Notes: generated by a model from the letters alone, not told the origin. 64,000 nucleotides of DNA from Segatella hominis (GCF_019249725.2 NZ_CP137559.1:601501-665500); one strand, 5' to 3'. Positions 41,559-50,777 are shown, counted from the stretch's first letter. Translations and numbers: made by a program.

Positions 41559-41708
41559 GTTATGTCAGAGTTTTGCTTGTTTTCTTTTCGCAACACTAAG
41601 ATAAGTGAAAATTCTCACATGGCAAAATCCTGAGCAACTTTTTGTTGTTCTGGGGCTTAAAAGGTTTGATTTATAATAGTGTTGTGGATTTAAGGTAATA
41701 ACAATATT

Positions 41709-42836
41709 ATGACATCGTTATTCATATTGCAACTTGTATGTTGCGTCATTACAGCCATGCTAGCATTGCAATTAGCCATGGCAAGTTTGCAGGTGAGATG
41801 GAAGGTGTGGCGCTACGAAATATCAAGATGGCTTCTCGTTGCATCCATGCTATTCTTCTCCGTCCACTACCTCTTACAGATGGTTCATGGACTCCGTGCA
41901 CAAGGTACCGATGTGGGCGCAGCATTCAACATACTGTTCTATACCCCAGTGGCATTTGCCATCACTCTCTCCATCATCAACATAGAGAGCACAGGCAGCA
42001 AAGTGCGCCGTTATTGTTTACGTAGTATAATGGCATATATACTCATCGCCCTAGTTTTCGTCATTGGCATATTCAAAAGTCATAGTTTACACATTGGCAA
42101 TATGCTCTATGTGATGCTCGGTCTTTTTGTGGTTAGCATGGCATATTTTATTTTTGTCATTCGCAAAGAAACAAATACCCAAAGGCAGAAGCTCATGGAA
42201 AATTTCGGAAGTGACTTGATTCCATACGTGCGCTATTCGCAAGCCAGCATCATTTTGCTATACCTCACTGCTGGACTCCTGCCTGTAGCAATCCTCTTCA
42301 ATACCTTATTATATATAATAGGTCCCTTGATGTTACTCTCTGTCATCTTTTTCGTCCACACTTTCATTGCTATGGGCTATTACATCACACCCAAAGGAGT
42401 CATTTCTGATGAAAATGATGCAGAGGCAAAAGTCACGGAAGCAGAAGACATAAATGACGATAAGAACACTCATAGCACAAATATCTTGACAGCTAATAGA
42501 AAGATGGAAATAGAATTAGCCCTCAAGAAATGGTGTGAAGAGGGATGTTATAAGGACTATGAAGTTAGCATCTATTCGCTAGCTACCAAGTTGGGATACA
42601 AGAAAAACGAATTGACAGAATACTTCAATCAGTCAGAATACACCAATTTTAGAACCTGGCTTAGCGATATTCGTTTTAATGAGGCAGTTCGCATGATGAA
42701 AGCCAACCCCGAATATAGCATTGACGCTATTTCCACAGAGTGCGGTTTCTCATCCCACACATGGATTTATCGTATATTCAAACAAAAAACGGGCATGTCG
42801 CCTAGCCAATGGCGCAAACAGTTTGCCTCCATCTAA
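41709..42836 (+). CDS. Membrane-bound AraC-type regulator (7 TM plus HTH)
   Basis: A 375-residue protein. About seven transmembrane helices lie in residues 4-226 (LFILQLVCCVITAMLALQL, LLVASMLFFSVHYLL, ILFYTPVAFAITLSI, and four more). A linker rich in Asp, Glu and Asn (about 230-260) leads to an AraC-type double helix-turn-helix (about 270-372: SIYSLATKLGYKKNELTEYF, SIDAISTECGFSSHTWIYRIF, and GMSPSQWRKQFA). It is a one-component sensor that binds DNA while in the membrane. It is followed on the same strand by a repeat-containing promoter and three envelope genes, which I infer to be its targets. Confidence 0.85.
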   Translation: MTSLFILQLVCCVITAMLALQLAMASLQVRWKVWRYEISRWLLVASMLFFSVHYLLQMVHGLRAQGTDVGAAFNILFYTPVAFAITLSIINIESTGSKVRRYCLRSIMAYILIALVFVIGIFKSHSLHIGNMLYVMLGLFVVSMAYFIFVIRKETNTQRQKLMENFGSDLIPYVRYSQASIILLYLTAGLLPVAILFNTLLYIIGPLMLLSVIFFVHTFIAMGYYITPKGVISDENDAEAKVTEAEDINDDKNTHSTNILTANRKMEIELALKKWCEEGCYKDYEVSIYSLATKLGYKKNELTEYFNQSEYTNFRTWLSDIRFNEAVRMMKANPEYSIDAISTECGFSSHTWIYRIFKQKTGMSPSQWRKQFASI

Positions 42837-42872
42837 ATATGAATTTTTGTAATTTTACATTAAATACTATTT

Positions 42873-42910
42873 AAAAAGTAGTAGTTTTCCTAGGAAAGCT
42901 ACTACTTTTT
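42873..42910 (+). terminator. Hairpin terminator after the AraC-type gene
   Basis: AAAAAGTAGTAG, loop with TCCTAGGA, CTACTACTTTTTTT. The loop and the downstream region repeat the word TAGGAAAGCTACTA (42891-42904 and 42934-42947), so it may also be a regulator site. Confidence 0.7.
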
Positions 42911-42976
42911 TTGTGGAAAAGCTACAACTACCATAGGAAAGCTACTATCACTTTCAAAATAAAAAAGCTATTTTTG
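42891..42976 (+). promoter_or_regulatory. Direct repeats and promoter before the membrane/lipoprotein genes
   Basis: Exact 14-nt direct repeats TAGGAAAGCTACTA start at 42891 and 42934, 43 nt apart. A -7 element TATTTTTG lies at 42969-42976, without a clear TTTG at -33, which suggests activation. Direct repeats of this type are the usual binding form of AraC-family regulators. Confidence 0.55.
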
Positions 42977-43002
42977 CAATCGAATCAATAACATAACAGA
43001 TA

Positions 43003-43266
43003 ATGAAAATGACAAGAGCAGAACCAACCATTTCAATTTCAGATGAAAATCTCATCATGATTGTTGTAGTGATCGTGACTGTGATTATCATAGTGTTCAT
43101 CCTTGTGATGATACGCGACTACCGTCTCTATCTTGGGAATCATTGGAAAAAGAAATTCAGTTTCGCTGATTTCGTCAAGCAAGAACAGTTTTATATTTAT
43201 ATACTGTTGTTCTTCCTTCTTTTGGTAGGTTCGGAATTGTTGTTACAAAACGAGTATTCATTTTAA
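43003..43266 (+). CDS. Small two-helix membrane protein of unknown function
   Basis: An 87-residue protein. Helix 1 (about 17-39, LIMIVVVIVTVIIIVFILVMI) and helix 2 (about 63-79, FYIYILLFFLLLVGSELLL) flank a basic/aromatic middle (RDYRLYLGNHWKKKFSF). It starts 27 nt after the -7 element and ends 14 nt before the first lipoprotein, so they are one operon. Not recognised. Confidence 0.7.
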   Translation: MKMTRAEPTISISDENLIMIVVVIVTVIIIVFILVMIRDYRLYLGNHWKKKFSFADFVKQEQFYIYILLFFLLLVGSELLLQNEYSF

Positions 43267-43280
43267 AACAATAAATAATT

Positions 43281-44918
43281 ATGAAAAAATCGTATCTATC
43301 ATTATTCATCCTCGCAATAGGAGCGGCGATGTTTACTGCTTGTTCAGACGATGACAACAATGGGGAAAACGGAAATCCTAACATTCCTCTGGCAGAACTA
43401 TCCAAGCCAAAGGCAAACCCTTGGCTGGCACAAGAGGAATACAGCATCACCCATTTCAATTCGGCTCAGACCGATGCTTTCACTGCAAAAGTGAAGGACG
43501 GCACGTTCTATGCCGACCTGACGAAATGCAAGGCAACAAGCAGCGGTCCTGTGAACCTCATGACGCTCGCATCCACTTCCCCAAAATACATGTGGGGAAT
43601 GAGCAGCGACAGAGTGTCTATCATAGACGTATCCAACGGCAACTTTGAAAGACTCGCAGAAGCTGGTTTGCCTGGAATAACAATGAAAACTCAAGAACAA
43701 CTCAACATCTTGACAGCCAGCTACTCGTCTTACTCAGAACTTGCAACAGCCGTAACCGGAGTGCTAGGTGCTGCCCCACAGATGTCTATAGCCAATGGAA
43801 ACTATGTGTTGTGCGACAAGGACAACTATGTATATACCAATGCTGGACACATCATGGCAAGATACAAGCTGAAGAACCCAAATAATCCAAAGGAAGGCAT
43901 AGAGCTAGACAGTCAGATTAAGCTCACACCGTATATCAACAACTCTTACACGCTGGTGGGAGCTACCATGACATACGATGGACATTTGCTCGTGGCGGCA
44001 CAGAATGCTCTTGTTGTACTCAACCGTGAGTTGACCACGGTAGAAGATACCTACCCACTGGCAAGCACCCAGATATTGACGAACTCAATTGCAGTGGATG
44101 AGAACGGCGGGGTATATGTGGCAAGCAACGCCAAGGAGGCCAACGGCAAGGGACTCATGCAAAAGCTGATATGCAAGAATGGAAAGTTCTCTGACAGCGA
44201 AAGTGATGGAGCATGGAAAGCCGAGTATGACGGAGGTCCAATGGCACCATGTATCAAGCTCGGATATGGCACAGGAGCAACCCCTACACTAATGGGATTT
44301 GGCAACGACGAGGACAAACTCGTGGTGATAACAGACGGAGCAAAGAAAATGAAACTCGTAGCTTTCTGGCGTGACGCCATACCTGCCGATGCCAAGCCTG
44401 TAGATTCCGGCAACAAGCGTTTGGCAGGAACGTTCGACATAACGTGCGGATTACCAGCCTCTACCGAATGGGTACAGTCGGAGCAATCCGTAGTAACCGC
44501 AGGATACGACGCTTTTGTGGTGAACAACATCAGCCAGACAACGGAAAAGATAAACGACAAGATTATAGGCGTGCTGGCAATCGGTCCTACCATAGAGACT
44601 CCTAGAGGTGTTGAATGCGTGAGCTGGAACACAAAGGAGAACAAGTGGGAGACTAAGTGGACACGTGCTGACGTCAGTTCACCAAGCATGATTCCTGCTG
44701 TAAGCACATCGTCTGAAATGGTATTCGTAAGTGGATGGAACGATGCCACAGGATGGGAAGTAACCGGACTCGACTGGCGCACAGGCACCACACGCCACCG
44801 CACAATCCTAGGCAAAGACAATCGGGCCAATGGAGCATATGCCATCATACAGTTCTTTGACAATGGTGACTTACTCTACAACTCGGTGTCTGGACCGTTC
44901 AGAGTGGAAATCAAGTAA
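43281..44918 (+). CDS. Lipoprotein of unknown function, probable beta-propeller
   Basis: A 545-residue lipoprotein. The signal ends AMFTAC with the acidic start SDDDNNG of the mature form, which in Bacteroidetes favours transport to the cell surface. Repeated strand-rich segments with Trp/Tyr and Asn-Gly turns (TYDGHLLVAAQNALVVLN, SIAVDENGGVYVASN, FDNGDLLYNSVSG) suggest a six- or seven-bladed propeller. The motif set does not point to a known enzyme. It is co-transcribed with the second lipoprotein 46 nt downstream and with the small membrane protein. Confidence 0.7.
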   Translation: MKKSYLSLFILAIGAAMFTACSDDDNNGENGNPNIPLAELSKPKANPWLAQEEYSITHFNSAQTDAFTAKVKDGTFYADLTKCKATSSGPVNLMTLASTSPKYMWGMSSDRVSIIDVSNGNFERLAEAGLPGITMKTQEQLNILTASYSSYSELATAVTGVLGAAPQMSIANGNYVLCDKDNYVYTNAGHIMARYKLKNPNNPKEGIELDSQIKLTPYINNSYTLVGATMTYDGHLLVAAQNALVVLNRELTTVEDTYPLASTQILTNSIAVDENGGVYVASNAKEANGKGLMQKLICKNGKFSDSESDGAWKAEYDGGPMAPCIKLGYGTGATPTLMGFGNDEDKLVVITDGAKKMKLVAFWRDAIPADAKPVDSGNKRLAGTFDITCGLPASTEWVQSEQSVVTAGYDAFVVNNISQTTEKINDKIIGVLAIGPTIETPRGVECVSWNTKENKWETKWTRADVSSPSMIPAVSTSSEMVFVSGWNDATGWEVTGLDWRTGTTRHRTILGKDNRANGAYAIIQFFDNGDLLYNSVSGPFRVEIK

Positions 44919-44964
44919 AACAGAGTGAGAACAAAAAGTATATTAATTAAAAAAAACAGGAAGT

Positions 44965-46251
44965 ATGAAAATCAAGCAAATTATCATGACCTCATTGCTA
45001 AGTTTTATCACGGCAATGACATTCATCGCATGTTCCGATGACGACAGCAACAACGATATAAAAATCCCTACCGTGTCACCTAAGGAGCAATGGGGCGCAA
45101 CCCTGAAAGGCGATGGTGAAGTTCTCGGAGCATACCCGGACTTATACTCCAATTATTGGGAATACACCTATGAGATAGACAAAAACAGTGACAAGATTCT
45201 ATGCCTGAAAGGAGAATATCCTCATTGCAGATATTTCAGCATATCACTATACAATGATAAGACAGGAGACGTTTTTGCAGGCATCGATGACCAGGACATC
45301 TCGGCAGATAAAGGAAGCACAAACCCTTTCGTCGCAACCACTTCTGGAAAGAACTATTTCACCCTCTATGTGGTGCCAAACGGAACGTCACAAAGCGTAA
45401 TAGACAAACTTGGAGAGAATGTGGTGAAAGTTAAAGAAGGTGTGAACAAAGTAGCTGTAGTTCTCAGACATTACCTGGGCACTACTGCCGATGGAAGCCA
45501 AAAAAATGAATACGCAGGAGTAGAACTGCCAGCCATCACTGCACTCGACATGAAATTGCATGAGACCTTCGTGCCAGAACACGTTGTATCAAATGTCTAT
45601 AAGATAACATCGAAGGTGTTTACACAGAAATCCGACGAAAACAGGGAGATGCCATTCTTCCTTGCTCCAGTTAGCATGTACTATCCAAACAACTCCACGG
45701 CATACCTTTATGGAAGAACGCACTTGCGCGAGGACTCTGTGCTCACATTCTCCTTCATACCGGCCACAGTGCCAACAAAGCCTGAGGAATACAGAAAAGC
45801 TGTGACACGTTACTGGTCTATCTGCATTGGCTCAGCAAGCGACACACGCTCATATATGTCTATATATGATGCGAAGGCTCGCTATGCCGATGGCAAGAAA
45901 GCAACATTTGTGGTTTGCCTGAAAAAGAATCCTAAGCTATCAGCCATACAGAGCAAGGTGAACGAAATGAATGCCAACGGAGAGTATGTCAATCTCTTCG
46001 TTTGGGACAGTGAGAAAAAGAACATAGACGGCAATCCTATCGGAGAGGTTGTGGCTGTCATGTACAGGAACATTCTTCCAGACAGGAAATGGAAACACTC
46101 CATCGCAACCATGACACCTACTGCTTACAAGGATAAGACTGGCGAACCTATCGACCATGTGACCGATCCCGACAAGCAGCTTGCTCACAAAGCTCTTGGC
46201 GACTATGGACCACTTGGTGTAAAGGTAAGCAACGATGATTTCTTGCAGTAA
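44965..46251 (+). CDS. Lipoprotein of unknown function (PHxRYFS-type)
   Basis: A 428-residue lipoprotein. The signal ends TFIAC, followed by SDDDSNND, the surface-export type of start. Residues about 60-130 have GEYPHCRYFSISLYNDKTGD with FAGIDDQDI, a pattern found in hypothetical secreted proteins of varied bacteria. The C-terminal half (about 230-400) is strand-rich (RYWSICIGSASDTRSYMS). No catalytic motif is evident. Last gene of the operon; a hairpin terminator follows 21 nt after the stop. Confidence 0.7.
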   Translation: MKIKQIIMTSLLSFITAMTFIACSDDDSNNDIKIPTVSPKEQWGATLKGDGEVLGAYPDLYSNYWEYTYEIDKNSDKILCLKGEYPHCRYFSISLYNDKTGDVFAGIDDQDISADKGSTNPFVATTSGKNYFTLYVVPNGTSQSVIDKLGENVVKVKEGVNKVAVVLRHYLGTTADGSQKNEYAGVELPAITALDMKLHETFVPEHVVSNVYKITSKVFTQKSDENREMPFFLAPVSMYYPNNSTAYLYGRTHLREDSVLTFSFIPATVPTKPEEYRKAVTRYWSICIGSASDTRSYMSIYDAKARYADGKKATFVVCLKKNPKLSAIQSKVNEMNANGEYVNLFVWDSEKKNIDGNPIGEVVAVMYRNILPDRKWKHSIATMTPTAYKDKTGEPIDHVTDPDKQLAHKALGDYGPLGVKVSNDDFLQ

Positions 46252-46272
46252 TGACCCCAAAGGCACAAAAAA

Positions 46273-46314
46273 AGGGCTAGCCCATTATCAGGACTAGCCC
46301 TCCGTTTTAATTAT
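46273..46314 (+). terminator. Terminator of the lipoprotein operon
   Basis: AGGGCTAG, 13-nt loop, CTAGCCCT, then CCGTTTTAATTATTTTC. The stem is strong and the T run is broken. Confidence 0.7.
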
Positions 46315-46369
46315 TTTCTAGGGTGCAATGAAATGTCATCCCGAAAGCTGCTTAGCACGTTATGAGTGA

Positions 46370-46810
46370 TTACTTTACCTCAATGTGCTTAACATCGTCT
46401 TTCTTCTCCTCCTTGGCTACCTTAGGAATCTCAATCTTCAAGACACCATCGCTGACCTCAGCAGAAATCTTCTCGTGGTTGGCATCCTCAGGTAAAGCAT
46501 AGCTCTGAGAGTAGCTGCTGTAAGAGAATTCACGACGCAGGTAATGCTCTTCCTTCTTTTCCTCCTTCTTCTCGTTCTTGTTCTCGATAGATACATTCAG
46601 ATAGCCATCCTTGTCGATGTTCATCTTAACCATATCCTTCTTCAAGCCAGGAGCTGCAATCTCCATTGTGTAAGCTGTAGCATCCTCCTTTACGTTAACT
46701 GCAGGAGCTGTGGCGTTCATGTGTGGCATCAATTCGGTATCAAAGAAGTTATCATTAAACCAACTGTTCAACCAATTTGAAACACTGTTATTTCTACGAG
46801 CTAACAACAT
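46370..46810 (-). CDS. Small heat-shock protein Hsp20 (alpha-crystallin)
   Basis: A 146-residue chaperone that binds unfolding proteins. The N-terminal arm (MLLARRNNSVSNWLNSWFND) precedes the alpha-crystallin domain (about 40-130, TAYTMEIAAPGLKKDMVKMN, GVLKIEIPKV with the I-x-I motif near the end). A Lys/Glu-rich loop (NKNEKKEEKKEEHYLRREF) lies in the middle. Unusually it has a GGAGG sequence 9 nt before the ATG. No protein partner is next to it. Confidence 0.95.
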   Translation of the reverse strand: MLLARRNNSVSNWLNSWFNDNFFDTELMPHMNATAPAVNVKEDATAYTMEIAAPGLKKDMVKMNIDKDGYLNVSIENKNEKKEEKKEEHYLRREFSYSSYSQSYALPEDANHEKISAEVSDGVLKIEIPKVAKEEKKDDVKHIEVK

Positions 46811-46819
46811 AATGTAAAA

Positions 46820-46824
46820 CCTCC
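46820..46824 (-). promoter_or_regulatory. Shine-Dalgarno sequence of the Hsp20 gene
   Basis: GGAGG on the minus strand, 9 nt before the ATG. This is notable because Bacteroidetes use such sites rarely. The region 46825-47228 upstream has no gene; it contains the palindrome TTGCCAG-AA-CTGGCAA at 47066-47081. I see no consensus promoter. Confidence 0.6.
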
Positions 46825-47228
46825 AAATTATATTTTTCTCGTCCTCTCTTCGCCTTCCGGCTCTGTCGGGATTTCTAATTGTTTATTAATTTATCCTTTT
46901 TCTTAATGAACGCTTCGGCTTTCAGGAGTCAAGGATTTCGAGAAACCCTCAAATGCCATTGCTTAGGGTTCTTAACGTTCCCCTTGTCCTTTCGGCTTCC
47001 GCTTTCATCTTAGGTATTAGCAAGTTATGTGCCAGGTGAATTTTTATATCAGGAGTGAACAGTTTTTGCCAGAACTGGCAATAAATGCTGCAAAAGTGGC
47101 ATGAAAGTATAATTAATTTAATCATTTCTGCCAAAATATTCCGTTTTCCCTCCTCAGTCATTCCCGTCTGTTGCTTGAAGAACGAATGTATGTTAAACTT
47201 TTAATGAGAATACTTTTTCAAGTGAACT

Positions 47229-48521
47229 CTATCCTTTCAAGTCCTTATCCACCATGGCGCAGACACAGGAGTCTGACCATACATTCTCTGCCGTCTCTAC
47301 CATGTCGATAATGGTATAGATAGGCAGGATGATACCCATGATGCCGATAGGAGCATTGATGCCGGACATCAGAGATAGGGTAAGGAAATAACATCCCATC
47401 GGCACTCCTGCATTACCCACTGCTGAGATAACTGAAATGAAGAGCCAGAGAATCATCGTAGTCCAAGGTAAAGGCATTCCTCCATTCTGCATCAGGAACA
47501 AGGAGGTTACGAGGATAAACGCAGCGCAACCATTCATGTTGATGGTAGTACAGATAGGCAATACGAAGCGGGAAACCTGATTGGAAACTCCCAGTCTATC
47601 TTCTGCTGTCTGCATCGTCACCGGCAACGTAGCAGCAGAACTCTTTGTAAACAGAGCCATTAATACTGCCGGCATCATCTTGCCCAGTGTACGCACAGGA
47701 TTTAAGCCTCTTGCCAAGAGGAAGAGCGGAAGGATGATGAAGAATTGAATGACATTACCTCCCAGGATAACAGCTACGTACTTTCCTAGAGAAGCCATCA
47801 CGATACCCGCAGAGAACTGGGCTGAGAGTTGTGCTGCAAAGGCAACGATACCCAGAGGCAAAGCCCAGATTAATCCATGAATCAGCATGAAGAGCAGATC
47901 TTGTAATCCAAACAATCCCTTCATCACGACTTCTTTCTTATCGCTTGATGGCATTTTGGTTAATGCAATACCTGCAGCTGCCGCCAAAATCAATATAGAG
48001 AGTACATTTCCTTCGGCAAACGGCTTGATGATGTTGTTGGGTATTACCCCAAGAATATGGTCATAATAGCTGGTTTCTCCCAGCTTTTGGGGAACATCCG
48101 CCATACCGCTCTGTACCAAGGCTGTAGGTAAATTGCCTGGAGAAACGATGTTGTAGAGCACCAGTCCCACTGCTGCAGCTGCTATTGTCGTAAGCAGGGT
48201 GTAGGTGATGGCGTGGCGGAATATCTTACCGGTATCTGCCTGGTTGCCCAAGGATGCCAGGGTTGTGATGACAGCCAAGGCTATGGTTGGTACTGCCAGA
48301 AGCTGGAATAAGCGGGTATAGACCGTGGCGATGAAATTCATCAGGCCATCCAGCCAGCTGATGCCGAACATACCCAAAACTGCGCCTACTATCAAAGCGC
48401 CAATCCATAGTACCAGCTGCCGGGTTTGCTTATTCTTCACTTTCTTCACTCCTTTTTGCTTACTGCTGCCAGCATTGCTATCCGGCTGTCTATTTCCCAT
48501 ATCATTCATTGTTTTTCCCAT
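47229..48521 (-). CDS. Dicarboxylate/amino acid:cation symporter (DAACS)
   Basis: A 430-residue transporter with about eight hydrophobic segments and the re-entrant loop pattern of the family: TKSSAATLPVTMQ (serine-rich hairpin 1 region), NMNGCAAFILVTSLF and AVGNAGVPMGCYFLTLSLMSGI. It imports C4-dicarboxylates or acidic/neutral amino acids with H+ or Na+. The N-terminal 30 residues (MGKTMNDMGNRQPDSNAGSS) are a polar extension; ATG choices downstream (residue 5 or 8) are possible. Substrate unknown. Confidence 0.9.
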   Translation of the reverse strand: MGKTMNDMGNRQPDSNAGSSKQKGVKKVKNKQTRQLVLWIGALIVGAVLGMFGISWLDGLMNFIATVYTRLFQLLAVPTIALAVITTLASLGNQADTGKIFRHAITYTLLTTIAAAAVGLVLYNIVSPGNLPTALVQSGMADVPQKLGETSYYDHILGVIPNNIIKPFAEGNVLSILILAAAAGIALTKMPSSDKKEVVMKGLFGLQDLLFMLIHGLIWALPLGIVAFAAQLSAQFSAGIVMASLGKYVAVILGGNVIQFFIILPLFLLARGLNPVRTLGKMMPAVLMALFTKSSAATLPVTMQTAEDRLGVSNQVSRFVLPICTTINMNGCAAFILVTSLFLMQNGGMPLPWTTMILWLFISVISAVGNAGVPMGCYFLTLSLMSGINAPIGIMGIILPIYTIIDMVETAENVWSDSCVCAMVDKDLKG

Positions 48522-48560
48522 GATTTTAAATTATTATTTTTTTGGACAAAAGTATTCTCC

Positions 48561-49070
48561 TTATTCCAGTCCCCACATATCATTCAGCATACTGATCGCT
48601 GACTCCGAGCGGAATACATGATCGCGGAAGGTGATGATGCCTTCGGGAGCAAGTTGGGCTTCGAAGGAATTGACCAGGAAATCAGCTTCGAGCAGAATGC
48701 GGTGGTCGAGGCTGGTTACATCCTTATAAGTATGATGATGGGCAATGAGCCAGCAGATTCTTTCTATCTGTGCGGCTGTGAATCCATCTACTTCTGACAG
48801 TACTTTTCTTGCCTCATCAGGACCCAGTTCTTCCTGGTGCTTGCCATCGCAGTTGCCGTATCTGGCTTCTGAAACGTGAATGCCTACATCGTGAAGAATG
48901 GCTGCAGCTTCGAGCACGAAGAGGTCTTCCTCGTTCATTCCCTCTGCTATCGCAATCATACGGGCAAAGTCGTGTACCTTTACGAAATGCTGGATGCGTG
49001 GCGCATCGCCACCATCGTATTTTATCATCGCCCTCATCAGTTGGGCGAGTATCAATTCCTTGTTTGTCAT
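48561..49070 (-). CDS. HD-domain phosphohydrolase-like protein
   Basis: A 169-residue HD-superfamily protein. The metal-binding set is present: H26-like HFVKVHDFAR, AAILHDVGI (HD pair) and LIAHHHTYKDV, with Asp in DHRILLEADFLVN. Such proteins hydrolyse nucleotides or related phosphates. The gap to the transporter gene downstream is 39 nt and to the TSUP gene upstream 63 nt, so they may be co-transcribed. The substrate is unknown. Confidence 0.8.
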   Translation of the reverse strand: MTNKELILAQLMRAMIKYDGGDAPRIQHFVKVHDFARMIAIAEGMNEEDLFVLEAAAILHDVGIHVSEARYGNCDGKHQEELGPDEARKVLSEVDGFTAAQIERICWLIAHHHTYKDVTSLDHRILLEADFLVNSFEAQLAPEGIITFRDHVFRSESAISMLNDMWGLE

Positions 49071-49133
49071 AATCTTATGTTTTTTATCAATGTTTTTATG
49101 TCTATTGGATGGAATGGCTTGTTTTACAGTGGA

Positions 49134-49862
49134 TTACGCCCATAGAAGGAAGGTTAATCCGCTGATTCCGATATAGGCATAGATGATGTATTTGAGCAGG
49201 GAGCCGCTGAGGTGTCTGAACACCCAGGCGCCTATCAGGTTGCCGATGAAGACTCCGGCTATTCCATACACATAACCAATGGAGACCGTGGTGGTGAAGA
49301 AACCATTGTAGGCTCTTGCTAAAGTCATCATCAGATTGCCTGCCAGGAAATAGGTCTGCGTCATCGCCAGATAATGTTCCTTGTCTGGCTCTGAACTTAC
49401 GAAGTAGAGCACGGCTGGGGGACCCTGCATTCCGAAGAATCCTCCCATCAGTCCGCTCAATGTTCCTGCCGTAACCTGCACGGGCAGCGTAGTCTTCACC
49501 TTGATGCGCTTGCTGAAGAAGGCGAAGTAGATGCTCACGATGATCAGGGTAATACCGAGCAATATGTTCAGTATGTGATATTCCATCCGCTTGAGCACGA
49601 AGATGGCTCCGATGGAGATGATGATGAAGGTGAACAGTATGGGCAGCAGCCGTCTCCAGGTGATGTACTTGTATTTCTGAATGACGATGATCAGCGAGGT
49701 GGTCATCGCCAGGATGCCCGAGAGGGTTGTTGCCTCACCGAAGGAAGGCATGATAGAGGGGAGCATCGTCATGATGAAGATGCCAAAACCGAAGCCAGTG
49801 GTGCGTTGTACAAAACTGGCTCCGATGCTCAACAGAAAAAGTTCGATGACAATATTGTCCAT
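49134..49862 (-). CDS. TSUP-family membrane permease (TauE/SafE type)
   Basis: A 242-residue integral membrane protein with about eight hydrophobic segments. The N-terminal IGASFVQRTTGFGFGIFIMT and the second-half TAGTLSGLMGGFFGMQGPP are the twin repeats of the TauE/SafE family, which exports sulfite or organic anions. It is encoded 12 nt downstream of the peroxiredoxin gene on the same strand, so it is likely one transcript. Substrate not determined. Confidence 0.88.
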   Translation of the reverse strand: MDNIVIELFLLSIGASFVQRTTGFGFGIFIMTMLPSIMPSFGEATTLSGILAMTTSLIIVIQKYKYITWRRLLPILFTFIIISIGAIFVLKRMEYHILNILLGITLIIVSIYFAFFSKRIKVKTTLPVQVTAGTLSGLMGGFFGMQGPPAVLYFVSSEPDKEHYLAMTQTYFLAGNLMMTLARAYNGFFTTTVSIGYVYGIAGVFIGNLIGAWVFRHLSGSLLKYIIYAYIGISGLTFLLWA

Positions 49863-49874
49863 TCTGCTGTAGGC

Positions 49875-50336
49875 TTATTGATGGATGTAATCCAGAATCT
49901 GCTCAGCATGAATCTTGGTCTTGATTTCCTTAGGAGTGAAGATTTTTTCGATGATGCCTTCTTCGTTGACGAGATAGGTGGTGCGGAGGATTCCGATGGT
50001 CTTTCTGCCGCAGGTAACCTTCTCACCCCAGCAGCCGAGTTCCTGCAACAGGGTGGTCTCGGTATCAGCAATAAGAGGGAACTGCAGGCCCTTGGTTTCT
50101 GCAAACTTCTTCTGCAGTGCCTGCTTGTCCTTGCTCACACCGATAATCTCGTAACCGGCAGCTGCCAGTTCCTCCTTATGAGCCTGCAGGGAGCAGGCTT
50201 CGGCAGTGCATCCGCTGGTGTTAGCCTTCGGATAACTGTAGAGTACTATCTTGCGACCACGAAAGTCGCTTGCCTTGATTTCACGTCCGTCCTGGTCAAT
50301 GCCAAGAATCTCAGGTATTTTATCTCCTACATTCAT
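49875..50336 (-). CDS. bcp: Thiol peroxidase Bcp/PrxQ
   Basis: A 153-residue peroxiredoxin. The catalytic motif PKANTSGCTAEACSLQ has the peroxidatic Cys with Thr upstream and a second Cys five residues on, the usual PrxQ arrangement. The family reduces hydrogen and organic peroxides with thioredoxin. It is the first gene of a minus-strand unit with the TSUP gene. A -7-like element TATTTTTG (minus, plus positions 50401-50408) lies about 65 nt upstream. Confidence 0.95.
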   Translation of the reverse strand: MNVGDKIPEILGIDQDGREIKASDFRGRKIVLYSYPKANTSGCTAEACSLQAHKEELAAAGYEIIGVSKDKQALQKKFAETKGLQFPLIADTETTLLQELGCWGEKVTCGRKTIGILRTTYLVNEEGIIEKIFTPKEIKTKIHAEQILDYIHQ

Positions 50337-50693
50337 AATTGTAATTTTTAAATTTGTTTTCTGTTCTTTTTATCACTAACTATTGATGATAAATCAAATG
50401 CAAAAATACAATATTTATTCTGATGGATGAATGAATTAGTCTTTTTTAATTTAATATGCCAACATGATTTAACGATACCCATACGTTTTTGCCATTTTTC
50501 CTTTGTCATTTCGAATAAAATGGGCAATACAAGATTTAAAGCTCTTGAAGCCTTGAGGGAATTTTATGACGTCTATTATATATTATCATCCTGACTGAGC
50601 ATGAGCGCCCATAATAAGAAACTTATACATGAAACTATGCCTCTCTCCTCTGTCTCTGACAGTTTGCTTTGGAAATCTGTTACAAATACCCCA

Positions 50694-50726
50694 TTATAAC
50701 TCTATCTTTTGTCATAAAACGCTCCT
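50694..50726. repeat. First unit of the split 33-bp array
   Basis: TTATAACTCTATCTTTTGTC plus ATAAAACGCTCCT, one unit, ending 3 nt before the IS3-type element. The array continues at 52343 after the element. The preceding stretch 50409-50693 holds no gene that I recognise. Confidence 0.85.
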
Positions 50727-50777
50727 TTATGTACTTCCCTGAAAAAGGTTGTCACTTAGGAACAAACAGAAGTGACA

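Noticed and set aside
41317..41604. 95-codon plus-strand ORF
   Set aside because: The minus strand gives recognisable IS1380-type and RND-pump fragments over the same bases.
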